This document shows, piece after piece, positions 1 through 12,031 of a stretch of 64,000 nt of DNA (positions are counted from its first letter, which is position 1; each line of letters starts with the position of its first letter). Position numbers and translations under genes: made by a program. Source of the stretch: Furcasterigmium furcatum (Eukaryota; Ascomycota; Sordariomycetes; Glomerellales; Plectosphaerellaceae); contig BCIA01000006.1 of the NCBI GenBank assembly GCA_001599815.1, forward strand, positions 1,056,961 to 1,120,960, read 5' to 3'. The notes beneath the pieces are model-generated. The model made no database searches, was not told the DNA's origin, and saw nothing but the letters and a program-made list of their open reading frames with translations.

Positions 1-742
1 TTTGCCGCTAAGATGTCTGTACTGCCGATATGGAGGTCTTGAAAGGTGGTTATGGTGGCCGCGGTGCCTCCGCCGATATTCACTCCGCCATACGACCGAT
101 TCTGAGTTTGCAGAGGGCCTGGAGGGGTCACCTGTTCAAACTCGGGATCAGTCGTGAGATCCATGAGGCCCCAGGGATCGTCGAATAGATCCATGATGGC
201 TTCTTGTGGGATGCCATCACTTTCGGCGAAATGTATGAAAGGGACATCTGGCTGGATCAAGGCCTGGCTGCCGGGTTGACTGGGGCCTTGCACCAGCTCC
301 GCCTCTCGTGGAGGTTCGTCTGGCGGCCCATTCTCATCTTCTGTTGGTTGTTGATCATCCGACTGTTTATACGGTTCGGCGAATCTTATGTTGTATCTCC
401 TCTTGCGCCCGGAGGTTGGTGGTGCTTCAAAGACGCAGTCCAACTGCAGTCGACAGCACGCGAGGCATTCCGGCTTCTGTTCGTCGCACCGCACCTTTCG
501 CCGGCGGCAGTTTTGACAGCCTTGTCGTATGTCAGAATTTGATTGAACCGGTGAAGAGGGGGTAAAGGGATGGATGATGCCCTCATGAGGGATGTGGTCG
601 GTCGCTCGGTATGAGACGGAGACTCACCAGTCTTCTTCCTGCGGGGCCCAGGATTTGCCTTATGAAGGGAACTGGGCTCGTGTGTTTCATCCTCTACTGC
701 CGTGGTGTGGTCGTGCTGATTCATTCTGGTCCCAGACTTCAT
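1..742 (-). CDS. Zn2Cys6 transcription factor, 3' part cut off by window edge
   Basis: Nuclear DNA-binding regulator of the fungal binuclear-zinc family. Exons read as 742-628 and 521-<1, with an intron at 522-627 (GTGAGT donor, ACAAG acceptor). Joining them gives KKTGCQNCRRRKVRCDE followed by two further zinc cysteines, a complete C-x2-C-x6-C-x6-C-x2-C-x6-C cluster, so the intron lies just before the first cysteine. After the cluster comes a basic patch (GRKRR) and then an acidic, proline-rich stretch. The rest of the protein lies outside the window, so the target pathway cannot be judged. In-frame ATGs at 775, 742 and 724 are all possible starts; 742 was chosen arbitrarily among them. The family call is firm because the frame stays open from 521 to the window edge. 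Confidence 0.8.
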
Positions 743-2267
743 CGAGAGGTAATGATGTGTTGATGTCAGAAGCATCGTCGGGATCCAATTGCTCGCAAGG
801 TTCCGGGAAACCTCCACTAATACTCCCACGCTAACTCCTCCTCTGCTTACCTAACATCATAAGTGCCAAGAGTGCCAGAGTAACAGGAAAGGCATATTAA
901 TTGAGTGAGGTCAGAAATGAGCCGAAGTGTGAAGTTTTGACCCTTCATCTTGGCAGCGTGCTTCCGGAGCCCTTGCGTCCCGGGTATATAGTACTTCGAT
1001 ACTGCATAGATGTCCGCTGGGTCATGGTTCAGTATGGCCATTGGCCGGCGGGGATGCGGTGTCCGGTTTGGATAATGAGCCGATAAAACCAATGTGAGAG
1101 AAAGTTGGAATGGCCTGGTGACGAATGCGTTCACCATGTGTGGTGGCTGTGGATAGAGCCGCGACGAGAAGTGTCGTTGGAAGAGATGGCTTTCTCTCGA
1201 TAACTCGGCGCACAGTGCCAACTTCAAGCCGGCTAATTCCTGCATACTTTCTCTCACAAGGTCTCCAAACCTGACTGGGTGGGACTTTTGGCGACGAAGA
1301 AATAGTTGCAGAGGGGGAGTTTGGGTGCATGCAGTCAAGCATCTAACATGGGCCAGATGCCCAGCCCGTCCCTCGCCCCAGCTTGCCCAGTGAGTGAAGA
1401 GAGATGCATCGATCTTGCGGAGGCGGTGTGTGTTTCTAAAATGGAGAGCTTTCGCATAATTTTCGTGTGTCCTGGCTCCGTGATATGGTACGCATTGTAA
1501 TTTGAAGCCCTGGCTGCCCCCTTCTCCTCACCCCTCTCTGCACGACATCGCACGCGGCATCTTGATTCCCCGAGGATACTGCAAATGGCATGCCCAGATG
1601 TGCCGGAGTGCCGGACCGTTGTGTGCTCCCCCAGGATGCGATCATGCGGGGGAGGGCGGGGGAACTGCCAGGGGGCAATCTCCATCCAGGGGCAGCGGGT
1701 GGCTGAGTCGAAGGCAGATCCAGATCTTGCTCGGACTTTGTGGCACTTGGATCGTGGTCGTTGGACAAACTGGAGATCGACTCTATGCTTGTCTCAATGG
1801 CTAAAACCTCGAGAGGTAACATCTTCCCCGGAAACCCCAGAAACATTATCTGAACCATCTGACTCTCCCAAGCCGATGCTCTGGGGTTTCCGGGGTCCCA
1901 AGTATACGCGGTGGTGTGATTCGCCCTTGTCCTCTCCCCAACTATTCAAACTCCGTTCCTGATCCGACCTCGACCTGCATGATGCAGATCTCTACCCCTA
2001 CAGAAGGAATAATAGAGAGGGGCGCTTTCGGCGACTGTGACCTCAGTGCCGCCCGTTTGCCGACGACTTTCTTCCGAGCCAGTAACGGCCCAGCAATCCC
2101 GATCTCTCGGTCGTCTTGTCAAAAGGCAAAAGAGCCATCGAATGATGACGATGTCTCGACCCCTCACTCGGGTACGGGTATGAAAGAGGGCCGTGGTCTC
2201 TTGAAAAGCGTTTGCAGAATTGCGGCGTCTCTGCATTATCAGGCACACTAGCACCAAGACTGCAGCC
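743..2267. other. Intergenic region, no gene recognised
   Basis: This is the shared upstream region of the leftward zinc-cluster regulator and the rightward beta-galactosidase. Short open frames exist on both strands, but none has recognisable domain sequence or convincing splice structure. The final 100 bases before 2268 would hold the 5' leader of the beta-galactosidase. Confidence 0.5.
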
Positions 2268-5200
2268 ATGCTGTTCTCCAAGTCCCTTCAGGCCCTTTCT
2301 CTGGGCTTGTCCCTGGCTGCCGGGGTCTCTGCTGGACCCCTCGCACAGGAGAGCAAGGCCCTTCTCGGAAGACAGCAAGACATCGTCACCTGGGACGACC
2401 ACAGTCTCTTTGTCAACGGTGAACGGCTGATGGTCTTCAGCGGCGAATTCCACGCATTCCGTCTCCCTGTCGTAGCCCTGTGGCGCGATATCCTCCAGAA
2501 GATCAAGGCCTCCGGCTACAACTGTGTCTCGATCTACATAAATTGGCACCTCATCGAGGCCAAGCAAGGCGAGTTCCGCGCGGATGGCCTCTTCGCCCTT
2601 GAGCCTTTCTTCGATGCCGCGAAGAAGGTCGGCATCTACGTCCTGCCGCGCCCCGGACCTTACATCAACGCTGAGGTTGCCGGCGGCGGCTTTCCCGGAT
2701 GGCTGACCCGCGTCCCCGGCACTCTCCGCTCGAGCGCCCCCGGCTTTATGAACGCGACGGATCTCTACACCCACGAGATCGGAAAGATCATCGCCGATGC
2801 CCAGATCACCAACGGCGGGCCGGTCATTCTCTTTCAGCTGGAGAACGAGTATCAGCACGCCTTGGACGGCTTTGACATGCCCGAATACCCGTACTGGGAC
2901 CTCGTCGACGCGCAGTACCGCAACGCGGGTATCCACGTGCCCTACATCAACAACGAGGCGCACATGTACGGGTACATCACTGCCAACACGCCCGCGTCGG
3001 TCGACATCTACGGCCATGATGGCTATCCCCTTGGCTTCGACTGTGAGAACCCTAGTATCTGGCCGGCCGACGGGCTGAAGACGGACTGGATCGAGACCAA
3101 CAACAGAATTGCCCCCGACACCCCATACACCATCCCAGAGGTATGTTACAACCTCAGAACAAGGTCGTGAAGAGAGACGCTGACCTGCCATTCTCAGTTC
3201 CAAGGCGGCGGCTTCCAGCACTGGGGCGACGCAGGCTTCGAGAACTGCGCCCTGCTTCTCAACATGGAGTTTGAGCGCGTGCTGTACAAGAACAACTACG
3301 CCGTCGGTGCTACAATCTTCAACATCTACATGGTGAGATGGACACAAAACCCGCGGGGCTTCAGTCAGGGGCTAACACTCGACGAAATCAGGCCTTCGGC
3401 GGAACCAACTGGGGCAACCTCGGCCATGCCGAAGGGTACACATCCTACGACTACGGCGCGCAGATCACGGAGGAGCGCCAGGTCTGGCGCGAGAAGTACA
3501 GCGAGGTCAAGCTGCAGGCCAACTTCTTCCACGTCTCGCCTGCATTCCTAGCCGCCGACCGCTTCAACGGGTCGCTCGCGTTCACCGACAACCCGGCCAT
3601 CACCGTGACGCCCGCGACGACGGACACCACCAAGTTCTACATCTCGAGGTAATACGGCCCACAAGATGGGACGGACTAAGCTGACCTGATGATGACAGGC
3701 ACACCAAGTACGACACGACAGACGCCGTTCCCTACCGCCTGACAGTGAACACGGTTGACCACGGTGACATCGAGATCCCCCAGCTGGGAGAGTCCCTGAT
3801 CCTCACCCGCCGTGACTCCAAGATCCACTTCAGCGACTACGCTGTCGGCGACAAGCACCTCATCTACTCTTCTGCCGAGGTCTTCACATGGTAGGTTTCG
3901 GTAAACACAGCCAGCCAGGTCTGTTCACTAACAGCCTCGCAGGAAGAAGTACGATGACAAGACTGTGCTCGTCTTGTACGGCGGGCCCAATGAGCACCAC
4001 GAAATTGCCATCGAGGGAGAGGGCAGTGACGCCGACGAGGTCCTCGAGGGAGAGAACGTCGACATCCAGCAGTCTGATGACGGATACACCATTGTTGCGT
4101 GGGATATCTCCGATGACGTTGAGGATCGCAAGGTTGTCAAGGTCCATGGAGACTTCTACATCTACCTGCTGAGTAGGCATCCTGACTCAACCCGCACCTG
4201 ACCGTGAGCTGACATTCCGCAGATCGCAACGAGGCCTACAACTTCTGGGTCCCTCCCATCGGAGCCGGCTCTGACTACGGCACCTCGGACATCATCCTCA
4301 AGGCCGGATACCTCGTCCGTACCGCCCAGCGCGACGGCAAGGTCATCAGCCTCGTCGGCGACGTCAACGCCACGACGCCCATCGAGATCATCAGCGGCGC
4401 GCCCGCCGACCTCGAGGAGCTGACCTTCAACGGCGAGTCTCTCGACTTCGAGCAGAGCGAGCGCGGCGTCGTCACCGCCACCGTCGGCTTCACCAAGCCC
4501 GACTTCACCCTCCCCTGCCTCAGCCAGCTCGACTGGAAGACCATCGACACCCTCCCCGAGCTCTCCGCCGACTACGACGACAGCGACTGGACAGACGCCG
4601 ACCTCGAAGAGTCGCCCAACGACAAGCAGCCCCTCCTCACGCCCACGTCCCTCTGGGCGGGCGACTACGGCTTCCACACCGGCTCCGTCCTCTTCCGCGG
4701 CCACTTCACCGCCAACGGCGACGAGTCGACCCTCAACCTCACCACCCAGGGCGGCCACGCCTTCGGCGCCTCCGTCTGGATCGGCTCGACCTTCCTCGGC
4801 TCCTGGATTGGCGACTCGGAGCTCTTCACCGGCACCACCCTCCTCGCCCTCCCCGAGGACCTCGAGTCCGGCGAGGACTACGTCTTCACCGTCGTCATCG
4901 ACCTCATGGGCCTGAACGGAAACTACGTCATCGGCGAGGACAACCTCAAGACCCCGCGCGGCATCATGTCGTACGACCTGGCGGGCCACGACGCCTCCGA
5001 CATCAGGTGGAAGGTCCAGGGCAACCTCGGCGGCGAGGACTACCAGGACCTGGTGCGCGGGCCGCTCAACGAGGGCGGCATGTACGCCGAGCGCCAGGGG
5101 TTCCACCAGCCCTCCCCGCCGTCCGGGTCCTGGGACTCTGGCAAGCCGACGGCCGAGATCGCCGCGCCGGGCATCTCGTTCTACACGGCGTCGTTCGACC

Positions 5201-5535
5201 TCGACATGCCCGCGGGCTACGACATCCCCCTCGCGTTCAAGTTCGGCCGCGACGTCCCCGAGGGCGGCGCGTACCGCGTGCAGCTCTTCGTCAACGGGTA
5301 CCAGTTTGGCAAGTTCGTGCCGCACATCGGTCCCCAGTGGAGGTATCCCGTGCCGGAGGGCATCCTGAACTACCACGGCACGAACACCGTGGCCCTGACG
5401 GTCTGGGCGATGGAGGAGGGCGGCGCGAAGATCCCGGGCATGGGCTGGGACGTGTCGATGGTCACCGCGAGCGGGTTCGGGGACATCGAGCTGTCCCCCG
5501 CGCCCGAGTGGGAGGAGAGGGACGGTGCGCACTAA
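2268..5535 (+). CDS. Secreted beta-galactosidase, glycoside hydrolase family 35
   Basis: Hydrolyses terminal beta-galactosides outside the cell, for example in pectic galactan or xyloglucan side chains. Exons are 2268-3140, 3198-3332, 3392-3648, 3699-3890, 3943-4172 and 4223-5535. They close in frame at 999 residues, normal for fungal extracellular GH35 enzymes (about 1000). A signal peptide covers about residues 1-19. The acid/base Glu is in QLENEYQ (about E194) and the nucleophile Glu is in the IPE/FQGG motif, split by intron 1 (about E291). GGTNWG follows across the second intron. Jelly-roll-type domains fill the C-terminal half. The ATG at 2268 was chosen because it starts directly at the signal peptide. 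Long open frames on the opposite strand of the last exon are GC-rich shadows. Confidence 0.95.
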
Positions 5536-5642
5536 GATGACAGACCATCAAGACATGGCACATTAGCTAGGAAGCATGGAATGTTTCCCGGATTGGGGGC
5601 GCAACGCTGCTGTTCAGTAGCTGCGTGCTGATTGAGCGATTA

Positions 5643-7628
5643 CTACCTGTAGTGCCGGTCATCATCATCGTCATCATTAGAGCCGTCGTTGGAGTCGTCC
5701 TCCGCCATGTCTGCCACAAGCGCGCCGCCGCTGTCTTCGTCTTCATCCTCCGAGTCCTCGTTGTACCCGTTGTGCGAGTCGTCCGTGCCGTCCTCGTCTT
5801 GATCTGATCCATCTGGGATGGGGTTCGCCTCGCGATGCATGCGGAGTCGTTCGGCCAAGGTCAAGGGTCTGGGAGGATCGTCTTCTTCGCTGCTCTCGTC
5901 CTCTTCGTCCTCCTCTGAGCTTTCTGGATCAAGCCTGCCAGCTGGATCATCCTCATCAGATTCGTCGGACTCGAGGACGATGGGCGTGCGTTGATTACCC
6001 CTCGGTCGTGCTTCGATTTCCTCCACGTCGGAGTCATCCTCGACCAACGGGGCACGACGTTTTGCCGGGCGAACATCGTCGGAATCATCCTCTTCATCCT
6101 CGTCTGAGACAACACGCTGGCGTTTTCGTCCACGACTTGTAGGCTCCGCCTCTGCCTCCTCGTCTTCATCGCTGTCGTCAAGAACGACGCGGCGTGCCCG
6201 AGACCGCTTAGAAGGCGACGCGGGTGCTGAGCCATCTGAATTTGACCCGTCGAGAGTATCCGACTCGTCGTACTGCAAAGGGGAGAAACCGCCTGCCGCG
6301 GGGCTGTGTGACAGGAGCTCCATCGCCAGCGTGTCATCCTCGATCCCAGTGCCCTGCTCCTCGTCCTCGGTCTCTGGGTCCGGGATCGGGTCGTCGTCGA
6401 TTCCCTCGCTCTCGTAGTCGTTCTCTTCCTCGTCAAACCCGCCCTCGGAGTCACTCCCGTCCGACAGCCCCAGGTCGGTCACGATCTTCAAGCCGCTGGA
6501 TCCGGGCGCGGGTTTCGAGATGATTACTCGCCCTTTCCCAGTCCCTCCGAGCGCATTGTCGCACGAAAGCAGAGGTAACTTCCTAATGGATTGCATTCGC
6601 TGCCTTGCGTGTTCGAATTGGTCCGGCACGCCATCAACGGGGTCATGCTCGGAAGAAAATCGGCGGTACGAGTCGTCTTCGGGTTCCAAGAAGCCGTGCG
6701 TCTTTGTGTACGCGAGGGTTGAACAGCTGGCCGTGGCGTCGCAATCGACGGCCTTGTGAAAACACAGCAGCGTAGCACTCTCTGCTTGATCAAGATCGTC
6801 TTCCGCGGCCTGGGACACCACCTTGGTCCAGGCACAGTGATCAGATTGTATCCATGTGTGAAAGGCGTCAACATAGTCCAAGGATCGATAAGCGTATAGG
6901 GTCCTCAGATTCGGGAACTGCAGGGCCACGACGAGATCGAGCGTCTCGCGTATGTCCACAGAGTCATCATCCTCGGCAGGAAAACTGAAAGATTGCAGGG
7001 CTAGATTTTGGATCTCGGCGCAAAAGTTGGCTGGCGCAGGCTCGGGCATCGCAGTTTCTGTGGCAGGGTAACCGCGGTAGAGGTAGATAATGTCATTCTC
7101 CTTATTGAAGGGGACCACATGGTCGTCGTCGGGGTAGTTGAGTTGGAAGGAGTCGGGAAACTTTGTCAGAGCGAAGCGGCGGCTTTCTTGGTGAACTGCG
7201 AGGACTGCGCGAAGGTCTTGCGTCTGGTTGATGAGGTGTACGCCGTCGGTTGGATACCACCCGATGTCGGGGCGAGCGCTGTTGAGGACGTCCAAGTATA
7301 GGACTTGAGGCAATCCATAGAGATCGGGGCAGAGGCTTTCCCAGATATGTATGCGCAGCTCGTATGGGAGCTTCATGAACTGCGGGAATTCGAATTCGGG
7401 GACGTGGTCGGCGACGGAGTCGTCGAAATCCTCCTCTTCGTCGTCCCCTGACTCCTGAGCTTCTAGATCGATCAAATCGTTGTTCGAGGTGTCATCGTCG
7501 GAATCGCTCGAGTCGGAGTCGGAGGAAATTTCGATTTCGCGATCTTCTCTCTGTGCCGTTGTAGTTGTCGGCATGTCGTCGGAGCTCGAGGAGCTGGAAT
7601 CGTCCGAAATTACCACCCGCCGAGCCAT
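5643..7628 (-). CDS. 2EXR-domain protein with long acidic low-complexity tail
   Basis: Single-exon protein of 661 residues; function unknown. An acidic, serine-rich N-terminus (about residues 1-75) precedes a 2EXR-type motif (FMKLPYELRIHIWESLCP). This is the fungal family of F-box-like proteins with an F-x-LP-x-ELR-x-x-IW core. The second half, from about residue 340, is dominated by Asp/Glu/Ser runs broken by short KR-rich patches such as RKRQR, which look like nuclear-localisation signals. Such tails are common in chromatin- or histone-binding proteins, but that is only an inference. The ATG at 7628 (MARRVV) was chosen over an upstream non-ATG extension. The gene converges tail-to-tail on the beta-galactosidase with about 100 bases between them. 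Confidence 0.8.
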   Translation of the reverse strand: MARRVVISDDSSSSSSDDMPTTTTAQREDREIEISSDSDSSDSDDDTSNNDLIDLEAQESGDDEEEDFDDSVADHVPEFEFPQFMKLPYELRIHIWESLCPDLYGLPQVLYLDVLNSARPDIGWYPTDGVHLINQTQDLRAVLAVHQESRRFALTKFPDSFQLNYPDDDHVVPFNKENDIIYLYRGYPATETAMPEPAPANFCAEIQNLALQSFSFPAEDDDSVDIRETLDLVVALQFPNLRTLYAYRSLDYVDAFHTWIQSDHCAWTKVVSQAAEDDLDQAESATLLCFHKAVDCDATASCSTLAYTKTHGFLEPEDDSYRRFSSEHDPVDGVPDQFEHARQRMQSIRKLPLLSCDNALGGTGKGRVIISKPAPGSSGLKIVTDLGLSDGSDSEGGFDEEENDYESEGIDDDPIPDPETEDEEQGTGIEDDTLAMELLSHSPAAGGFSPLQYDESDTLDGSNSDGSAPASPSKRSRARRVVLDDSDEDEEAEAEPTSRGRKRQRVVSDEDEEDDSDDVRPAKRRAPLVEDDSDVEEIEARPRGNQRTPIVLESDESDEDDPAGRLDPESSEEDEEDESSEEDDPPRPLTLAERLRMHREANPIPDGSDQDEDGTDDSHNGYNEDSEDEDEDSGGALVADMAEDDSNDGSNDDDDDDRHYR

Positions 7629-9561
7629 CTTGACTGTTCGTCGCCGGACTCGAACGTCGCGGGTGGCTTGGGGTGGGTTGCAGGTGGGGGACAAGGAGGA
7701 AGACTTCGTCCTGCAGCGATCGGATTGGTGTAGAAGAATCGAGAGGCGGGCTATAGCTGCCTTACGAACTCTTCCAACGACAACTGATGCCGCTCATTGA
7801 GGAGGGGTCGAGGTTGAGGAGCAGAAGTTCTCATAGAAAGAAGGTTTCGACGCGACGCGAACTCTCCAATCCGAGCAGACGCCAAGTCACGTGACAGACC
7901 TGGCTTACATCAGCGGGCACTTCAATTTCACCACCACCAAGTGCCAACATCGAACGGCGATGGGCAGGTTGACGCATCCACCTCTGCCGACTTTCTCTCT
8001 GAAGAGAGGTGATTGAAGTCTTGATCATCCCCGCGCCGCACTAGCGACCCACGGCATCACGATCTCCCATCGGGCTTGCGAGATCCATGCTTGATGCTTC
8101 ACATATTGTCAACTGCCGGCATCGACTTGATCGTCTTGCCAGCCTGTCGTACCTCCACGATGTGCTGTTCTAGTTTACCTGCCTTGTGTTACTGCGACAC
8201 GAGGATTTGCGACACAAAATGTAGGCGGAAACCAGAATGGGCCGCGCCACATCGGCAGCCATGACCGAAGCATTCTCGGGAGCTGAAATGGACACACAAC
8301 ATCATGTAGGACTTCCTGCGTTGTGACGCTCCTGTGTCCTCCTCTGGGTACAGTCTACCCTTCTCGTCATACCCGGCCATTCGAAAGAACCCAGTGGCCA
8401 CGTTGACTGCACGATTGTATTCTGCCCTCACGCGATGAATAGGGGTAGATGTCGAACTCATAGAGCCCACGGTGTCTCAAAAGGCAACATGGATCTAGGT
8501 TCTGCTCAGACAAGCCAGGCATTTCAAGCAGTTGGGCAAGACAGGAACATTACTCCGTCGATACGCTTCCTGCATCCGCCATGCAGTCACGGATCCGGTC
8601 AGAGCCGAGATGGATTTCGGAGGTGGAGACACCGCGTCCGAGGGACCTGCCAACTCTGTCCCGAAGGCCATCTAGATTGGGATTGTTCGCTCTGCGGAGG
8701 CACGAGTTCTTCACGAGCACCAAATCCTCTCCTTTGTCAACCCTGTCAGTCATGGGATGGTCTTACACATGTGACATTCTGTCAGAACGGAGTGTATCCC
8801 AATATCGACCCCGACGTTTTCTGCACGGCCGATAATGAGAGTCAACTTGCTGGGGCAAGACAACCCTTGGGCCCTCTTTGTCATGATTGCAGGCCTAAGG
8901 GTTTCTATACTCGCGATTGACCATTGGCTATGTCACTCTAGATGCACGGGCCGCCCTGAAACCAACATAGGGGCCTGTAATCCTGGTATGATATGGAGGA
9001 CTCTTCCGTCAGAAGCTCGGTGACACCGGGAACATCGCACCACCAGTGGAAGGAGCGTGTGCCAGGATGTATCTCGGCGAATTTACAGGTGAAATTCGCT
9101 CTGTATTTCCCAATATTAGCCATCGGAAATCCACGCTCAGATGTTTATAGCTAAAAAGCGAACTTTGCCACCGTGGCGTGAGCGACGCAGGTATTACTAC
9201 TGGCAGGAGGGCCAGATTCATGACCGAGTGTACCTTCATAAAGAGTTGCTTACATAGTAGCAGTCATCATAGAGAATGCTTCACATACAGATGATGGATA
9301 CAGTAGTACATCCATTCCACCACGATATGTATTTGATTGTTACTCCCTTCAAAGTTGACTTATATTTCAAATTTTAAATTTTACAATAAAGGCGCGAATG
9401 ATATTTAATGGTAATAAGGGGATATAACTATACGAACTGATGCAGAGTTTTCTCGGCATCATGCCCATACGCCTCTTTGGTCATGAAAATACCAAGCTTA
9501 TACAGGTGCCAGTCCCAGATATTCTCTGCCCCTCCCGTCTAGTGCAGTTGAGTGATCACTC
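7629..9561. other. Long intergenic region, no gene recognised
   Basis: About 1.9 kb without a supportable gene. Open frames at about 8189-8470 (minus) and 8435-8920 (plus) overlap each other and match no family I can recognise. Frames around 8460-9020 on the plus strand are interrupted by several stops. The stretch at about 9355-9430 is clearly AT-rich compared with its surroundings. It may be degenerate DNA. Confidence 0.4.
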
Positions 9562-10531
9562 TTATGAATACATCTCCGGCAGGAGATCCTCGCCCCTCGT
9601 CAGTCGCCACCTGTTCGAGGCATCAAAAATCTCACGGCAGCCCGCAAAAGCCCATGCCCACTTTGCGAGAAACTCGGGGGTGGCTTCCCAGCTTCCCCCC
9701 AGATGAGGTTCGCCCCAGAGAATGAGCCCGTTGCCGCTAGAAGCTCTCGGTCGGCTTATGCCACACAGCTCCAAGAATTGCAGGTCTCCGATGAGATCCT
9801 GCAGAAAGTCCTTATGGTCAAATATGGTCTGTTGCCGAATGAGATTGTCCCGGACCTCGGGGAAGGGAATGGAGTCTATCCATGTGGGATGAGGCGTGAC
9901 CATCTGTAATCGTGTCGGGAGGAGGCCGGGTGGTATGCTCGTTCGCGTAGGTCGTATGACAGCGAAGCCGCACTCTATGTAATTTGTGTCGAGCGGCGGA
10001 ATTTCAGACACGACAATAGTTGTCGTCATAAGAGTTCCAATAGCGGCCTTGTTCGATGAGATTCCCCGGCACACGTTGTAGGAGATGAGATGGATCAAGG
10101 CATGGTCGACGGGCAAGGGGACCTGGACGGACACGACGTGCGATCCAGGTTCAGACCCATGGAATAGCCGCCTTCGCCTCGCGGCTGAGTTCAGCACATG
10201 GCGATGGGAAACTTGCTCGTCGGGTGCAGAAACAAGGGCCGTGCTTCGTTGAGGAGCGGAGACCGCGGTAGGTAGGTCGCTAGACAGACGCCAACGTTGG
10301 ATGGAGAACGGACGTTGTGCATTCGTAGAGTCTGCATTCCTCTGGTCTCTGAGGCGCTCCCCTGGCCTTCAGATCAGCTTGCAAGCTCATGGAATTAAGA
10401 TAGAGAGGTTCGCGTTTGAAATGGGGCTAGGTAGCCAACTCACTGCGGGCCATCTGATTCCTTCGATTTTGTTCCCTCTTCCGAGCTCTCCGCCCCTCCT
10501 CGGCCGCGGGCATTTGACTGGTGAATGTCAT
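9562..10531 (-). CDS. bZIP-type protein with DUF3425 domain
   Basis: Putative transcription factor of 295 residues. Exon 1 (10531-10444) encodes a short leader and the basic region RRARKREQNRRNQMAR. Exon 2 (10361-9562) continues RERLRDQRNA. The intron at 10362-10443 uses GTGAGT and CCAG, and only this join keeps the basic region intact. No clear leucine heptads follow. The C-terminal half has the DUF3425 signature (HPTWIDSIPFPEVRDNLI, then DFLQDLIGDL), found in fungal AP1-like bZIP proteins. This combination is common in filamentous ascomycetes, usually as regulators of stress or secondary metabolism. The ATG at 10531 is the first in frame. Confidence 0.8.
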
Positions 10532-11029
10532 CTCCGATGAGGTGTTAAGAATGCAAGGTAAGAGAAGCCGGCGCAAGCAGGAGCAAAATCACAAAAGAGC
10601 CAAGTTTTGGCGTCCTGCGCATCATGTGGAGCGGAGTTCTTCGAAGTCGGTGGATGGGATATCCTGGGCATCTGGCTGTGGGTTCATCGACCTAACCCGA
10701 TGTGCAGAAAACCGTCAGCCAGCTTGCGGGAGGGACCGATCCTTAACTCCGCCAACTCCGCTACCACGACAGAAATGGAAGAAACCATCATCCACGATAA
10801 TTGCTAGGACAGCTCTTGGAGAAGGGAAGCATTGAGGGAGGATAGACGGTGATGGAATGGGACGTATTGAAATTGATGTTACGAGCAATGTTCCACTGAT
10901 TGATGGTTGATGAAGTATAAATGCTCTGCTTGATTCTCGCTGTTTTCATCCACTTGCTCTTAGTCAATATCTTCATACTCCTTTCTGAGCCTTCTCTGCA
11001 CCATTTCAAGTTTAAAGTCCAACCCAACC
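10532..11029. other. Divergent promoter region of bZIP gene and dehydrogenase
   Basis: Intergenic DNA upstream of two divergently transcribed genes. No further gene is seen. A pyrimidine-rich leader directly precedes the ATG at 11030. Confidence 0.5.
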
Positions 11030-12031
11030 ATGTCTCGTTACGCAGCTGCTCATGTCAACCCGCAGGGTGCGGGAGACGCCAGACCAACAGCCCTTCAGAT
11101 CATCAACGACGAGGGCATGGAAGGCAAGCTGGACGGCAAGGTCATTGTCATTACCGGCACTTCTTCCGGAATTGGGTTGGAAACTGCCCGCGCTCTCTAT
11201 ACCACGGGTGCGAAGCTTTTCCTCACCGCCCGAGACGTCACCAAGGCCAAAGCCGCGCTCGCAGACATCGCCAACCAGAGTCCCAACCGTGTCGAGTTCA
11301 TCTACTTGGACCAGTCTTCCCTCGAGAGCGTTCGCGCAGGCGCCAGGGACATCCTGACCAAGACGAACAAAATCAATATACTGATCAACAACGCCGGCGT
11401 TATGGCCCTCCAGAATCTCGAGCTCACAAAGGACGGGTACGAGATGCAGTTCGGAGTCAACCACCTATCGCACTTTCTACTTTTCCAGCTCCTAAAGCCG
11501 GCCCTCTTGGCTGCTGTCACGCCTGAGTCCCACTCTCGAGTCGTGACGATCTCATCTGACGCCCACTTGATAAGCGGTATCAACGCCACCGACAACTATA
11601 GCTATGAGCAGGGCGACTACGACCCCTGGAAGGCATACGGGCAGTCTAAGACCGCCAACATCTACCTGGCCAACGAGATCGAGCGGCAGTTTGGTGCCCA
11701 GGGCCTGCACGCCACCAGCGTCCATCCTGGCGGGATCCTGACCGAGCTCCCACGCCATCTCTCGGAGGCGCAGATTGGGGCCCTCGTAAGCAGCAAGGAG
11801 GATATGAAGAAGTTGAAGAGCCCCCAGCAGGGGGCGGCGACGACCGTGTGGGCGGCGGTTGGCAGACAGTGGGAAGGGCGTGGGGGCAGGTATCTCGTCG
11901 ACTGTGCCGAGGGGGAGCTCACGAAGAGCGAGGAGCTGCATTGGAATCCTGGATATTCTGCTCATGCTTTTGACGAGGAGTTGGAGGGACGCCTTTGGAG
12001 GGACTCGCTCCGGCTTGTAGGTCTGTCTTGA
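11030..12031 (+). CDS. Short-chain dehydrogenase/reductase, retinol-dehydrogenase-like
   Basis: Single-exon NAD(P)-dependent oxidoreductase of 333 residues. The cofactor-binding motif TGTSSGIG lies at residues 42-49, NNAG at 120-123, and the catalytic Tyr203/Lys207 pair sits in YGQSK. The conserved SVHPGG segment follows. The 35-residue N-terminal extension and the HLSHFLL segment match the classical WW-domain-oxidoreductase/retinol-dehydrogenase-like SDRs of fungi. The substrate cannot be predicted. It is transcribed away from the bZIP gene, which might regulate it. Confidence 0.9.
   Translation: MSRYAAAHVNPQGAGDARPTALQIINDEGMEGKLDGKVIVITGTSSGIGLETARALYTTGAKLFLTARDVTKAKAALADIANQSPNRVEFIYLDQSSLESVRAGARDILTKTNKINILINNAGVMALQNLELTKDGYEMQFGVNHLSHFLLFQLLKPALLAAVTPESHSRVVTISSDAHLISGINATDNYSYEQGDYDPWKAYGQSKTANIYLANEIERQFGAQGLHATSVHPGGILTELPRHLSEAQIGALVSSKEDMKKLKSPQQGAATTVWAAVGRQWEGRGGRYLVDCAEGELTKSEELHWNPGYSAHAFDEELEGRLWRDSLRLVGLS

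Noticed and set aside
847..1685. Several 100-160-residue frames on the minus strand
   Set aside because: They overlap one another, lack domains, and show no consistent splice structure.
2043..3347. 434-residue open frame on the minus strand
   Set aside because: Antisense to the GH35 exons and spans their introns; no family features.
4162..5532. 456-residue open frame on the minus strand
   Set aside because: It lies entirely antisense to the last exon of the GH35 gene, is rich in Arg/Gly/Val/Glu, and is a GC-skew shadow.
8189..8470. 93-residue minus-strand frame with Cys and His
   Set aside because: Considered as a small gene, but no family match, and the surrounding frames look degenerate.
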